The notes: generated by a model from the sequence alone, not told the origin. Positions 17,835-28,573 are shown, counted from the stretch's first letter. The stretch: 64,000 nucleotides of DNA from Treponema sp. (GCA_017525605.1 JAFXSM010000002.1:25010-89009), one strand, 5' to 3'. Made by a program: numbers and translations.

Positions 17835-20021
17835 ATGAGGCGTTCTTTTTCATTGCTCAAGACTGCATCTTTCATGCTGCTCATTGATCCGCTTTTCTAT
17901 ATCTCGTCCATCATCACGATTCTCTTCTGCTCGTTCAGGTTTTTCTTCGCGCAGAAGTTTTTCGTGTCGGGCATCGGCACGACGGATTTGCGGGCTTTGT
18001 TCCAGTCCGTTCCTTATGTTTCGATTGTGACGGTCCCGCTTCTCGTGTTTCGCCTTCGCCCGATTATTTTCGACGATTCCGTTCCGTTCTCTCCGATAAG
18101 GAAATTCAGTTCGGTTCTGCTTTCTTCTTTTTTTGCGTTCGCAGTTCCGCTTCTTTTCCTGATTTCGGTGCCTGTCTGCGTTTCGTCTTTCGGCGATGTG
18201 GACGCAGGGCAGGTCGCATCCGGTTTCTTTGGCGTGCTCCTCTACGGATTGTGCGCCTTGTCGCTCGTCATTTTTCTTTTTGCCGCGATTGATTTCTCTC
18301 CGTCGATTCCGCTTTTGGTGTCGATTCTGATTCTTGCGGCTGTCGATTTCATTCATCTCGTTCCGCTCTATCTTCAGATCGGCTCGTTTCTGACGTTCAT
18401 TTTGCAGAAAATCAGTTTCGCTTGGCATTTCGACTCGTTCGGGAAGGGAATCGTCGATTCTCGGAACCTCATTTTTTACGCGTTTTCTTCTGTCATGTTC
18501 ATTTTGCTTTCGGTTTTTGCGGAATGCAGACGCACCGGAAAAAAGATTTCGCCCGTCACGGTTTCGCTTTTCGCCGTCATTTTTCTGTTCTCGTCGCTTG
18601 CTTTCGACAGGATTTATTTCCGCTCGGATTTCACGAAGACGAAGAGGTTCTCTGTTTCCGAGACAAGCAAATCACTTGTCGCAAAGCTCTCTTCGCCGCT
18701 TCGCCTTACGTATTACCGCTCGAAAGAGCTCAAGGAGCTTTATCCGCAAAGTTCGGACGTTTCTGAATATTTGCAGGATTTTGCGGAAATTTCCTCGAAC
18801 GTCACTTTTTCTCTTGAAAAGCCGGATGTCGAGAAACTTTCAAGAATGAAAATTCAAGGCCAGCAGATTCAGTCGAATTCGGAAACTAGAATGGAATTCG
18901 TGACTGTCTATTCGGCGGTCGTCATTCAGTATCTTGAGAAGCAGACAATCATTCCGTTCGTCCTTTCGACATCGACTCTCGAATATGACCTTGCTCAGCG
19001 GATTCAGCAGCTTGTAACCGAAAACTATCGGAAAGTCCTCGTCGTCGAAGGAAACGGCCGCGACGTTGCCGAGTCGTATTCGTATGTCGTCCCGCATCTC
19101 GCGTCAAGGGGCTTCATGCCGGAAATTGCGCACGCCGACGATTCCCTCGTGGAAAAAATAAATGAACTTTCGGAGAAGGACGAGCTTCTCGTGCTCGGTT
19201 CTTCCGCTCTGACATACGAGCAGGCAAACGCGCTTCGCGAGGCGTTCGACAGGAATGTTCCCGCGTTCGTGGCAACTTCGCCTTACAACGTGCCTGTCGA
19301 AACCGAATGGCAAATCACAAAGAATAAAAACGACGCTCTTCTTCCGATTCTGAATTCTCGCGGATTTGCGTTCGGAAGAAATCTCGTAGAGGATTTGTCG
19401 TGCTTTCCGGTTTCGATGCAGAGCGGCGAGGGAAGCACAGCCGAATATGTGACAGTAAATTATCCGCTCTGGCTTTCGATTCTTCCGCAGGAAGCCGCAA
19501 AACAGGGAATGACAGTTTTCTGGGCAAGCCCGATTTTGCTTTACGGAAACACAAAGCCGCTTATCACTACGACAAAATATGCGTGGCTGCAGAATGAGAC
19601 TGAAAGCGAGCAGCTTCCGTTTTTGACCGACCCGTTCAGCATTCCGAAATCTGCCAGCGCGAGCGATGCCGAGAACGGTCAGTACGTCGTTGCGGCGACT
19701 GACGGAAAAATAACGGTGCTTTCCGACCAATATTCGACGCTTTCTCTTATGACGGGCTTCATTTCGAACGATGTTGCGGTTGATTTCAGAAATTACGACT
19801 TCATGTGCTCGCAGCTCCTCAGGCTTCGAGGCGACGGCGAGATTGCGGATTTGATGGAGAAGACGCGTGTGTCAAACACTTTGTACAAGATTACGGATTC
19901 GGAAGAATTCATGGACGAGCGGTTCAGGACGATTGCGCTGAATTTCGTTGTTCTGCCGTCATTTTTCGTGGCGGCATTCGTGATAATTTTCGTTAAAAGA
20001 AGACGGAGGATAGAAAAATGA
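17835..20021 (+). CDS. Fused GldF/GldG-type ABC exporter membrane protein
   Basis: The 728-residue protein joins two parts. Residues 1-250 are an ABC-2 permease with about six to seven membrane helices (GldF-like). Residues of about 260-700 are a periplasmic GldG-like domain (starting near DRIYFRSDFTKTKRFSVSE), followed by a final membrane helix near residues 705-722 and a basic tail. In other bacteria these are separate proteins, although fusions are known. It pairs with the ATPase at 17076 and overlaps the DUF4340 gene by four bases (ATGA). Substrate is unknown. Confidence 0.82.
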   Translation: MRRSFSLLKTASFMLLIDPLFYISSIITILFCSFRFFFAQKFFVSGIGTTDLRALFQSVPYVSIVTVPLLVFRLRPIIFDDSVPFSPIRKFSSVLLSSFFAFAVPLLFLISVPVCVSSFGDVDAGQVASGFFGVLLYGLCALSLVIFLFAAIDFSPSIPLLVSILILAAVDFIHLVPLYLQIGSFLTFILQKISFAWHFDSFGKGIVDSRNLIFYAFSSVMFILLSVFAECRRTGKKISPVTVSLFAVIFLFSSLAFDRIYFRSDFTKTKRFSVSETSKSLVAKLSSPLRLTYYRSKELKELYPQSSDVSEYLQDFAEISSNVTFSLEKPDVEKLSRMKIQGQQIQSNSETRMEFVTVYSAVVIQYLEKQTIIPFVLSTSTLEYDLAQRIQQLVTENYRKVLVVEGNGRDVAESYSYVVPHLASRGFMPEIAHADDSLVEKINELSEKDELLVLGSSALTYEQANALREAFDRNVPAFVATSPYNVPVETEWQITKNKNDALLPILNSRGFAFGRNLVEDLSCFPVSMQSGEGSTAEYVTVNYPLWLSILPQEAAKQGMTVFWASPILLYGNTKPLITTTKYAWLQNETESEQLPFLTDPFSIPKSASASDAENGQYVVAATDGKITVLSDQYSTLSLMTGFISNDVAVDFRNYDFMCSQLLRLRGDGEIADLMEKTRVSNTLYKITDSEEFMDERFRTIALNFVVLPSFFVAAFVIIFVKRRRRIEK

Positions 20022-20953
20022 GCATGAGCACAAAACGCATCGACAGGACTAAAAGTCTGAACAGGATTCTTTTTGTCCTTGTACTTCTTTCCGTTGCGCT
20101 GTTCGTCTTTTCGCTTTTCTTCTCAAAATCCGAAAGGACTGCGCCGAAACCTTCTTCCTCCGCATTGCTGAATCCAAACAACGTAGAAAAAATCGACTCG
20201 ATTAAGATAAGCGTTCGCGGAACTGAGATTATGCTTTCCAAGTCCGATGATTTCTGGCATATTCGAAGCGAAAATTCAAAAAGCAACTCGCTCGTGGACT
20301 CGAAACTCGTCTCCGCATTGATTTCGAATGCGTCAAGAATCCGCGAAATCTACAAAATCTCTTCCGACAAAAATGATTTCTCCGCGCTCGGTCTTTCTGG
20401 CGGCAGCGCGATTTCATTTTTGTCGGGCGGAGAACCGCTTTCTGCCGTCATTTTCGGAATTTCGGACGCTCTGTCAGGCAGAATCGCATTCCGCACTTTC
20501 GACGGCACTGAGTCTTACGAAACGGAAGATGATTTTTCCCAGTTTCTGACTGTTGATGCTGATTACTGGATTGCCGGCGAATTCTTTTATGAGATTGCTT
20601 CTGCAAATTCGTCTGCGGAAACGATAAAATTCGTCTGCCCGGAAAAAAACATTGATTTCAAAATCAATTCGTCGGACTCGCGATTTCCCGACATCTCCCA
20701 CTCCGTCATGTCGCTCCGGCACGGAAAGATTTGCGACCTCAAAAAAGACGGCGCAAGAAAAATCGCGGAGATTGAAGTTCATTCTGGAAACGGCGAGATT
20801 TCCGTGGCTGAGATTTGGAAATCAAAGGCCAGTGCGGAACAGGAATCGCTTTTCGTCACTAAAAAATCGACGGTTAAAATCGGCGATGATTCCGCATACG
20901 AACTGTCGGAATTCACATTCAACCGAATCATCGGGATTTTTGGCGGCGAATAA
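20018..20953 (+). CDS. DUF4340 domain protein
   Basis: The 311-residue protein has one N-terminal membrane helix (about residues 16-35) and a periplasmic domain that matches DUF4340, with the repeated pattern of short beta strands around IDSIKISVRGTEIMLSKSDDFWHI. DUF4340 genes nearly always follow GldA/F/G-type exporter genes, so it is likely an accessory subunit of this exporter. The start has a GGAGG site and overlaps the previous stop (ATGA), so translation is coupled. Confidence 0.83.
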   Translation: MSMSTKRIDRTKSLNRILFVLVLLSVALFVFSLFFSKSERTAPKPSSSALLNPNNVEKIDSIKISVRGTEIMLSKSDDFWHIRSENSKSNSLVDSKLVSALISNASRIREIYKISSDKNDFSALGLSGGSAISFLSGGEPLSAVIFGISDALSGRIAFRTFDGTESYETEDDFSQFLTVDADYWIAGEFFYEIASANSSAETIKFVCPEKNIDFKINSSDSRFPDISHSVMSLRHGKICDLKKDGARKIAEIEVHSGNGEISVAEIWKSKASAEQESLFVTKKSTVKIGDDSAYELSEFTFNRIIGIFGGE

Positions 20954-20988
20954 AAAAGAAAAATTTTCGAAAAAGATTGCAATTTCGC

Positions 20989-21017
20989 TTGACCAAAATT
21001 ATTGGTTGTGATAGTAT
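20989..21017 (+). promoter_or_regulatory. Promoter of tRNA-Glu
   Basis: TTGACC, a 17-base spacer and TAGTAT lie about 24 bases before the tRNA. Confidence 0.7.
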
Positions 21018-21040
21018 ACATTCATTCGCTTCTAAAGCGT

Positions 21041-21112
21041 GTCTCCCTCGTCTAGTGGTTAGGACATCGGGTTTTCATCCCGACAACATGGGTTCAATTC
21101 CCGTGGGAGATG
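21041..21112 (+). tRNA. tRNA-Glu (anticodon TTC)
   Basis: Acceptor stem GTCTCCC/GGGAGAT, D arm GTCT/GGAC, anticodon stem TCGGG/CCCGA with loop TTTTCAT (anticodon TTC) and T arm ATGGG-TTCAATT-CCCGT all form. CCA is not encoded. A terminator follows within three bases. Confidence 0.95.
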
Positions 21113-21114
21113 CT

Positions 21115-21149
21115 AAGACTTTCAGGCTTTGCTTGAAAGTCTTTTTTTT
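21115..21149 (+). terminator. Rho-independent terminator of tRNA-Glu
   Basis: AAGACTTTCA pairs with TGAAAGTCTT around a nine-base loop and runs into eight T. Confidence 0.88.
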
Positions 21150-21224
21150 GCGTATTCGGATTTTTATTGAGCCTCTCTGAATGCACTTGTTTTTCGGAGT
21201 TTCCTGTTTTCCTGTTCAGAATCG

Positions 21225-21893
21225 TTACATGAGTTTTGACATGACGAAAAATGAGCAGAAGTTGTACAAAACGTGCGGAACGAGGCTGTACCAAAGTGAA
21301 TGTGTTCTCCACATGCAGAGCCTGAGCACGATTCCGCACAGAAGGGCATTTGCGATTCCGAATACGCCGAGATAAATGTGCCCCAGCGCGAAAAGCATCA
21401 CGGCGACTGCTTCCGGCACAATCTGCTTTATTCTTGGGAATTTTGCGACGAGGTGGCGCATTGCTTCCGGGAGATAGAATCTGTAAAGAACTTCCTCGTA
21501 AAATCCTGCGCAAATCGTTCCCGCAATGAAATTCACCCAAAGATTCATGTTGTCGGGCATGATTATTTTCATTCCGACCGAGCTTTTTCCTGCCGCGAAT
21601 GCAATCAGCTCCAGCGTCACGGCGATTACGCACAGAAGCCCGAAGCAGACAAGGCTTTCCCCCGACAGAATCAGAATCCGAAAATTCGTCCATGCTTTCT
21701 GGAATCGGATTATGTAGACGTTCCTGTGGACGTAGTAGAGCGTGAACGCAAAAAATGCCAGCACAAATGTCCTGAGAGGGTAGACGGTGGAAATCGTTTC
21801 TGGCCGTTCCGCGAAAAACTGAAAAACTATCGGCGGGGCGACAAGAAGGGCTAAGATGAGCACGAATTCTAATTTCAGAAGAATCTTTTCCAT
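21225..21893 (-). CDS. CPBP family intramembrane metalloprotease
   Basis: The 222-residue membrane protein has the CPBP motifs: EEVLYR (EExxxR) near residue 130 and a later FALGHIYLG (FxxxH-type) and HVLYNF. About six to seven hydrophobic helices are visible. Members are related to Rce1 prenyl-protein protease and often protect against or process small peptides. The start is placed at the ATG at 21893; an upstream in-frame TTG at 21962 would add 23 residues but has no clear ribosome site, and neither has this one. It stands alone; the substrate is unknown. Confidence 0.82.
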   Translation of the reverse strand: MEKILLKLEFVLILALLVAPPIVFQFFAERPETISTVYPLRTFVLAFFAFTLYYVHRNVYIIRFQKAWTNFRILILSGESLVCFGLLCVIAVTLELIAFAAGKSSVGMKIIMPDNMNLWVNFIAGTICAGFYEEVLYRFYLPEAMRHLVAKFPRIKQIVPEAVAVMLFALGHIYLGVFGIANALLCGIVLRLCMWRTHSLWYSLVPHVLYNFCSFFVMSKLM

Positions 21894-21963
21894 AATTTGA
21901 TTAATTGGTTTGAAGCGAAGTTTTTTAGTGAAGTTCTCACTTGCATAAATAAAATTGCGCAAA

Positions 21964-21998
21964 TAAAAACGCCAGCATAAAAAAATTCATGCTGGCGG
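21964..21998 (-). terminator. Rho-independent terminator of leuCD
   Basis: CGCCAGCAT pairs with ATGCTGGCG around a 10-base loop; on the minus strand it runs into five T. Confidence 0.82.
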
Positions 21999-22022
21999 GA
22001 ATATGTTCAGATACTAAGCCGA

Positions 22023-22556
22023 TTAGTATTTGCTCTCTGCGTATCCGATCCAGCCTTCGTTTTCGATGAGGGCTTTCTCGAATCCTTCGAGCTTAAAGGG
22101 GTAACTGACGGAAAGGCTTCCAGCGATGAGCTTGACCTTCCATGTTCCGTCCTCTTTCTGCTCGATTTTTGCCTCAGTTTCCTTGTTGCCGAAGTTCTTG
22201 AACATGTCATCGATTGTTTTCTTTGGCATGTCAAGAGCGAGCAGTCCGCAGTTGTACATATTCTGTCTGAATATGCGGGCGAAGTTCGGAGCGATTACAG
22301 TGTAAATCTCGTTAACTTCCAGTGCCCATGGCGCGTGCTCACGGCTTGAACCGCATCCAAAATTCTCGCGAGTGATGATGACCTTTTTTCCAGGAACATC
22401 TCTTTTTGCATCAAAACCGTCGAGCTTCAAGTCTTCAAGACAGTAAGGCTTGAGTGCTTCCTTTGAAATTTCTGTCAAATATTTCGCAGGAATAATCTCG
22501 TCTGTGTTGATGTCTGAGCGATCGAGAAAAAGAACTGGACCACCAAATGCTTTCAT
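22023..22556 (-). CDS. leuD: 3-isopropylmalate dehydratase small subunit
   Basis: The 177-residue swivel-domain subunit has the signatures INTDEIIPAKYL and ENFGCGSSREHAPWAL. With LeuC it isomerises 2-isopropylmalate to 3-isopropylmalate in leucine synthesis. The sequence style is that of the short prokaryotic LeuD/homoaconitase-type group, so activity on related substrates is possible. The start follows AGGAGTAG. It is 39 bases downstream of leuC and forms an operon with it. leuA and leuB are not in this window. Confidence 0.92.
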   Translation of the reverse strand: MKAFGGPVLFLDRSDINTDEIIPAKYLTEISKEALKPYCLEDLKLDGFDAKRDVPGKKVIITRENFGCGSSREHAPWALEVNEIYTVIAPNFARIFRQNMYNCGLLALDMPKKTIDDMFKNFGNKETEAKIEQKEDGTWKVKLIAGSLSVSYPFKLEGFEKALIENEGWIGYAESKY

Positions 22557-22595
22557 ATTCTACTCCTTTATAATTTTGCGTTTCCGCAATAATTT

Positions 22596-23882
22596 TCAGC
22601 CTTTGTACAATTCCGAGTTTGTGATTGTACCTGTGATTGCTGTTGCTGCAGCGGATGCAGGGCTCATCAGGTGAACCATTCCGCCTTTTCCCATGCGTCC
22701 GTTGAAGTTTCTGTTTGTTGTTGATGCACAGACTTCGCCTTCCGCAAGGACTCCGTTCGACATTCCGAGACAAGCACCGCAAGTCGGATTTGTCACGCAG
22801 AAGCCGGCGTCAAGGAAAATGTCGATGATGCCTTCCTCAACATCCATCTTGTAGATTTTTGGAGTTGCCGGAGAAACGATTCCGCGAACTCCGTCTGCCA
22901 AATGATGTCCCTTGAGCACTTTTGCGGCGATTCTCAAGTCAGAGATGCGTCCGTTCGTGCAGGAACCGATATAGATTTGGTCAACTTTTGTTCCTTTCAT
23001 TTCGGAGATGTTCTTTATCTGGTCAGGCTTGTAGTTGATTGTGCAGACCGGCTCCAGATTAGACAAATCCTCTGTTATCACTTTTTCATAAACGGCATCG
23101 TCGTCATCACGCCACTTTGCGTAGTCTGCGATTGCCGCCTCTTTTGAAGGATATTCATCTTTGATGAATTCCCAAAGATAATCGACAGTTTTTTCATCCG
23201 GGAAGCAGATTCCAGACGTTCCGCCAGCTTCGATAGCCATGTTGCAGAGAGTCATTCTCTCTTCCATGTCCATGTTGTCGATTATTGGACCTGTGAATTC
23301 CACGACGCAGTTTGTCGCACCGTTCACGCCGATTTTTCCGATGAGGTGAAGAATTACGTCTTTCGCAAAAACGCCTTCCTTCAATTTTCCTGTAAGAACG
23401 AATTTGATTGATTTTGGCTCTCTGAACGAGCAGACTCCCTTGAGGATTCCGACTTCAAGGTCTGTTGTTCCGACACCCGCAGCAAATGCACCGAAAGCAC
23501 CGTGCGTACAAGTGTGGCTGTCGCCCATGATTACAGTGTATCCAGGTCTCACGAAACCTTTTTCAGGGAAAATCGCATGGCAAACACCATTTGAGCCGAT
23601 GTCGAAAAAGTCTTTTACATTATTGCGTCTTGCCCAATCGCGCAAGATTTTTGCCTGCGTTGCAGTCTTGCTGTCTTTTGAAGGCGTAACGTGGTCGATT
23701 ACGGCTTTTATTTTCGTCGGATCGAAAACCCTGTCTTTGCCTCTTGAAACAAGGTCGTTGATGGCAACAGGGGTTGTGATTTCATGGCAGAATACTCTGT
23801 CCAACTTAAGAACGTAAGTTCCTGAGAAAGGACTGTCTACCAAATGTGCATCAAAGATTTTCTGAGCAATGGTCTTTCCCAT
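22596..23882 (-). CDS. leuC: 3-isopropylmalate dehydratase large subunit
   Basis: The 428-residue aconitase-family protein carries the three iron-sulphur cysteines: one in IGSCTNGR and two in NPTCGACLG. MGDSHTCTHGAFG is the usual substrate-site segment. Length matches the archaeal/anaerobe type of LeuC (about 420) rather than the 460-470-residue proteobacterial form. The start follows AGGAGTAAATAAAT. It is the first gene of the leuCD unit. Confidence 0.94.
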   Translation of the reverse strand: MGKTIAQKIFDAHLVDSPFSGTYVLKLDRVFCHEITTPVAINDLVSRGKDRVFDPTKIKAVIDHVTPSKDSKTATQAKILRDWARRNNVKDFFDIGSNGVCHAIFPEKGFVRPGYTVIMGDSHTCTHGAFGAFAAGVGTTDLEVGILKGVCSFREPKSIKFVLTGKLKEGVFAKDVILHLIGKIGVNGATNCVVEFTGPIIDNMDMEERMTLCNMAIEAGGTSGICFPDEKTVDYLWEFIKDEYPSKEAAIADYAKWRDDDDAVYEKVITEDLSNLEPVCTINYKPDQIKNISEMKGTKVDQIYIGSCTNGRISDLRIAAKVLKGHHLADGVRGIVSPATPKIYKMDVEEGIIDIFLDAGFCVTNPTCGACLGMSNGVLAEGEVCASTTNRNFNGRMGKGGMVHLMSPASAAATAITGTITNSELYKG

Positions 23883-24000
23883 ATTTATTTACTCCTAAAA
23901 AGATAATTACATGATTCTATCAAAGTAAAGAAATTTTCACCATTCATTTTATCGTTTGCTCGTAACTTAAATTCACATTAAGCGTTCTGCCATGTCCAAA

Positions 24001-24034
24001 ATAAGCCTGCCCGAGAAAAAATCGGACAGGCTGC
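24001..24034 (-). terminator. Terminator after mglC
   Basis: An 11-position stem with one mismatch (AGCCTGxCCGA with TCGGxCAGGCT) is followed on the minus strand by TATTTT, a modest T run. Confidence 0.6.
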
Positions 24035-24050
24035 AGTCAAAAAGCTGATT

Positions 24051-25682
24051 TTACTTTCTCTTCAAGTATTTGATTGAATCGAGAGCAACAGCCGCGATGA
24101 TGATGAGTCCCTTGAATACGAACTGGAGGTTTGTATCGATGTGGAGGAACGTGAGGCAGTATGTCAAGCTTGTGAAGATGACAACACCGATTGCCGCACC
24201 GCCGATTTTACCGATACCGCCGTTGAATGAGATTCCTCCGACAACGCACGCTGCGATTGCGTCCATTTCGTATCCCTGACCAGTACCCGCGCTCGCGTTT
24301 GCCCTGAATGCTTCGAGGAATGCACCGCATCCGTAGAAAATACCGGCCATGATGAATACGCCCATCGTTACCCAGAAAACGCTGATTCCAGATACGCTCG
24401 CTGCTTCCGCATTTCCGCCGACTGCGTACATGTTCTTTCCGAACGTTGTCTTGTTCCAAATGAACCATGCGACGATTACCGCGATGATTGCAGGAATTAT
24501 CAGCTTAGGGAACGTGACCAGTTCACCGTTGATGACGCCGATTGTCCAGCGGCCTCCAATCAAATCCTTGATGCTTCCGTCGATTGAGCCTACCGGAGTA
24601 CCTGTCGTTCCGAAGAAGAGCAGACCGTAGATAATCAACTGAGAAGCGAGAGTTGAGATGAACGGGTGAATCTTGAGCTTCGCTGTGAAAACACCTGCAA
24701 ATGCACAGAATGCAGTACAGAGAACGATAGAAAGCAGCAATGCCATGACGAGCCTGAGCCCCATCGGTGAGCCTGTGAAATTCCAAGGTCCCATTCCGAA
24801 GAATTTGACGATGTTTTCACCTGGATGAAGGATAAGACCAGTCACGACCGAACCCATAGCGACCATACGTCCGACGCTCAAGTCCGTACCAGCGAGAAGA
24901 ATGAGTCCCGCAACGCCGAGCGCGTAGAACATTCTTGTTGAAGACTGCTCAAGAATCGTGAAGATGTTCGGCAGCGTGAGAAGGTTTCCTGCGTTCACAA
25001 TCGGCGCGATTATGATACAGATGATGAAGAACAAGATGATTGCAAGGTAAAGTCCGTTATCAAGAAAGAATTTGCCGAGCTTGAAGTTGTTCACGTAATT
25101 CTTGAACCCAAGCTGTGCGTCTTCTATAAAATTCGCCTTTTCGTTGCGGATTGTTCTGTTGATCTGAACATGGTCTGTGAAAGCCTGCTTCTTTGCGTCT
25201 TTGCAGCGTTCGATGAGAGACTCCGCGTGATTTTTTGCATCGAAGAGGGCAGATTTCAGTTCGTACTGCGCAGTTTTTTTGTCGGCAGGACTTTTTGCGC
25301 TTTCGATTCTGGCAGCACCGCTCGATTTAATCTCCGCGACTTTCGAGGTGTATTCCTGCTTGATTTTTGCGATTTCTTTGTCCTGTGCGCTTTCGACTTC
25401 CGCTATGTAAGTCTTTGCGATTTCGTTTGCGTATGAAAGAGCTTCTTTTGTGAGAGCCTTGTCTTTCGCAGCGTTTCTTGCCGCCACGCCCTTTGCCACT
25501 TCAATCTGGCTCGCATACTCGGCGAGAAGCTTTGGTTTCTCGTCGTATTCAATCATCGGGTTTTTCTTTGTGGCAATGACTGCCTGCTTCAAATCGATGA
25601 CTTTGTTGACACCATCTTTTCTCAAGTCGAAAAGCTTGTCGAGATATTTGTTCAATTTTTCATCTTTGTACAAAGATTCCAT
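24051..25682 (-). CDS. mglC: Galactose/methyl-galactoside-type ABC transporter permease with a long cytoplasmic N-terminal extension
   Basis: The 543-residue protein has a normal MglC/RbsC-type permease from about residue 205 on, with about eight to ten membrane helices, including the conserved AGTDLSVGRMVAMGSVV and GGISFNGGIGKIGGA segments. The first 200 residues are unusual: very polar, rich in K, A and E, predicted all-helical, with no signal peptide, so they must lie in the cytoplasm. E. coli MglC is only 336 residues. The start at 25682 follows GGAG; two earlier in-frame ATGs are less well placed. It is the last gene of mglBAC. Confidence 0.88.
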   Translation of the reverse strand: MESLYKDEKLNKYLDKLFDLRKDGVNKVIDLKQAVIATKKNPMIEYDEKPKLLAEYASQIEVAKGVAARNAAKDKALTKEALSYANEIAKTYIAEVESAQDKEIAKIKQEYTSKVAEIKSSGAARIESAKSPADKKTAQYELKSALFDAKNHAESLIERCKDAKKQAFTDHVQINRTIRNEKANFIEDAQLGFKNYVNNFKLGKFFLDNGLYLAIILFFIICIIIAPIVNAGNLLTLPNIFTILEQSSTRMFYALGVAGLILLAGTDLSVGRMVAMGSVVTGLILHPGENIVKFFGMGPWNFTGSPMGLRLVMALLLSIVLCTAFCAFAGVFTAKLKIHPFISTLASQLIIYGLLFFGTTGTPVGSIDGSIKDLIGGRWTIGVINGELVTFPKLIIPAIIAVIVAWFIWNKTTFGKNMYAVGGNAEAASVSGISVFWVTMGVFIMAGIFYGCGAFLEAFRANASAGTGQGYEMDAIAACVVGGISFNGGIGKIGGAAIGVVIFTSLTYCLTFLHIDTNLQFVFKGLIIIAAVALDSIKYLKRK

Positions 25683-25712
25683 GTTTTTTCTCCTTTTTTC
25701 TTGCATCAAAAA

Positions 25713-27206
25713 TTACAGATACTTGTCAGAAAGTCTGAGCAATGCTTCCTGATCTGTCTCGCTCGTCTTTACGATACCCGCCAAGCGGTGGTTTGACATG
25801 ACAGCGATTCTGTTCGTGATTCCGAGAATTTCCGGCATTTCTGAAGAAACAACGATGATTGTTTTCCCAGCTTTTGCCATTTCGATAATGAGCTGATAAA
25901 TCTCGTATTTTGCACCGACATCGATACCTCTTGTCGGCTCGTCAAGCAAGAAAATATCCGGCTCGCGTTCCATCCATTTTCCGATGATGACTTTCTGCTG
26001 GTTTCCACCAGAGAGAGAAGAAATCAACTCGTCCGCGGAAACGCATTTTGTATGCATTCGCTTGATTTCTCGGTTTGCAGCATCTCTCATCTTCTTGTTT
26101 GAAAGGAGACCGGCTGTTTTGTAGCTGTCAAGGTTCGTTATTACTGAATTGAACTCGATGGAAGCTTTCGCAAACATTCCGTTCAATTTTCTCTCTTCGG
26201 TAACAAGCGCGAAATTGTACGACATAGCGTCCTTCGGAGAGTTGAACCTGAGTTTTCTTCCCTTGAGAATTATTTCGCCAGTTGCGATTGTTCTGATTCC
26301 AAAGATTGATTCCAGAAGTTCGCTTCGACCGGCACCGACAAGTCCGTACAAGCCGAATATTTCACCTTTTTTTACAGTGAATGAAATATCCTCAAGTCGT
26401 GGCTCGTATTTTGTCGAAAGATTCCTGATTTCCAGATAGTCCTCTCCCGGGGTGTTGTCAACATCTGGGAATCGCTTGTCCAAAGAGCGGCCGACCATTG
26501 CTGAAATAAGCTCTTCCATCTGCGTTTCTTTCGCATTCTTGCAGAAAACCATGCTTCCGTCGCGCAATACGGAAATCTCGTCACAAATCTGGAAAATCTC
26601 GTCCATTTTGTGCGAAATGTAGACGAATGAAACGCCCTTTTCCTTCAAACTGCGGACAATCGAAAAAAGCTTGTTGATTTCAGGCTCGGTAAGCGATGAT
26701 GTCGGCTCGTCCAAAACGATAATCTTTGCGTTGTATGAAACTGCCTTTGCAATTTCGACCATCTGCCTCTGGGAAACAGACATCGTTCTCATTATCGTAT
26801 TCGGGTTTACGCCGATTCCGAGCGATGCAAAAAGTTTGTTGCATTCCCTGGACATCCTGTTTTCATCGATAACGCCGAATCTTGTCGGGTATCGTCCCAA
26901 AAACATATTGTCGGCAACAGTTCTGTCCAAACACTGGTTCAGCTCCTGGTGAACCATCGCAACTCCATTCTCCAAAGCTTCCTTTGCATTCTGGAAGTCA
27001 ATTGGTTTTCCGTCCAAAAATATCTGACCTTCGTCTCTTGCGTAGATTCCGAAAAGACATTTCATCATGGTTGATTTGCCGGCTCCGTTTTCGCCCATGA
27101 GTCCCATGACGCTGCCTTTTTTTATAGTCAAGTTGATTCCGTCAAGAACCTTATTCTTCGCAAAAGCTTTTGAAAGATTTTTTATTTCAAGAACATTTTC
27201 GTTCAT
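25713..27206 (-). CDS. mglA: Galactose/methyl-galactoside-type ABC transporter ATP-binding protein
   Basis: The 497-residue protein has two tandem ABC domains, as usual for sugar importers of the MglA/RbsA type. The first has Walker A GENGAGKST, signature MSVSQRQMVEIAKAV and Walker B IIVLDEPTSSL. The second has a degenerate Walker A (GLVGAGRSE), signature LSGGNQQKV and Walker B IFLLDEPTRGID. It energises uptake of the sugar bound by MglB. The start follows GGAGAAAAGC. An intergenic hairpin separates it from mglB. Confidence 0.94.
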   Translation of the reverse strand: MNENVLEIKNLSKAFAKNKVLDGINLTIKKGSVMGLMGENGAGKSTMMKCLFGIYARDEGQIFLDGKPIDFQNAKEALENGVAMVHQELNQCLDRTVADNMFLGRYPTRFGVIDENRMSRECNKLFASLGIGVNPNTIMRTMSVSQRQMVEIAKAVSYNAKIIVLDEPTSSLTEPEINKLFSIVRSLKEKGVSFVYISHKMDEIFQICDEISVLRDGSMVFCKNAKETQMEELISAMVGRSLDKRFPDVDNTPGEDYLEIRNLSTKYEPRLEDISFTVKKGEIFGLYGLVGAGRSELLESIFGIRTIATGEIILKGRKLRFNSPKDAMSYNFALVTEERKLNGMFAKASIEFNSVITNLDSYKTAGLLSNKKMRDAANREIKRMHTKCVSADELISSLSGGNQQKVIIGKWMEREPDIFLLDEPTRGIDVGAKYEIYQLIIEMAKAGKTIIVVSSEMPEILGITNRIAVMSNHRLAGIVKTSETDQEALLRLSDKYL

Positions 27207-27229
27207 GCTTTTCTCCGTTCACAGTTCAC

Positions 27230-27269
27230 AAAAAAAGCCCGAGAAAACGCTGTTTTCCGCAGGCTTTTT
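27230..27269 (-). terminator. Attenuator-like hairpin between mglB and mglA
   Basis: On the minus strand AAAAAGCC pairs with GGCTTTTT, with an inner GAAAAC/GTTTTC helix, followed by seven T. Partial termination here would give more MglB than MglA and MglC, as is usual for binding-protein operons. Confidence 0.7.
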
Positions 27270-27305
27270 GTTTTGCGTTGAAACCCGTAAGTTTCAGCGG
27301 CTTTT

Positions 27306-28529
<1,224 letters not shown>

Positions 28530-28544
28530 TTAATTGCTCCTAAT

Positions 28545-28573
28545 AGTCTAAATCACAAATTTTCAGAAATCAA
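28545..28573 (-). promoter_or_regulatory. Promoter of the mgl operon
   Basis: On the minus strand TTGATT, a 17-base spacer and TAGACT lie about 36 bases before mglB. No obvious operator was seen. Confidence 0.6.

Noticed and set aside
17076..20953. Gliding motility machinery
   Set aside because: Only the ABC exporter part is present and spirochaetes swim with periplasmic flagella; the name Gld is used for family only.
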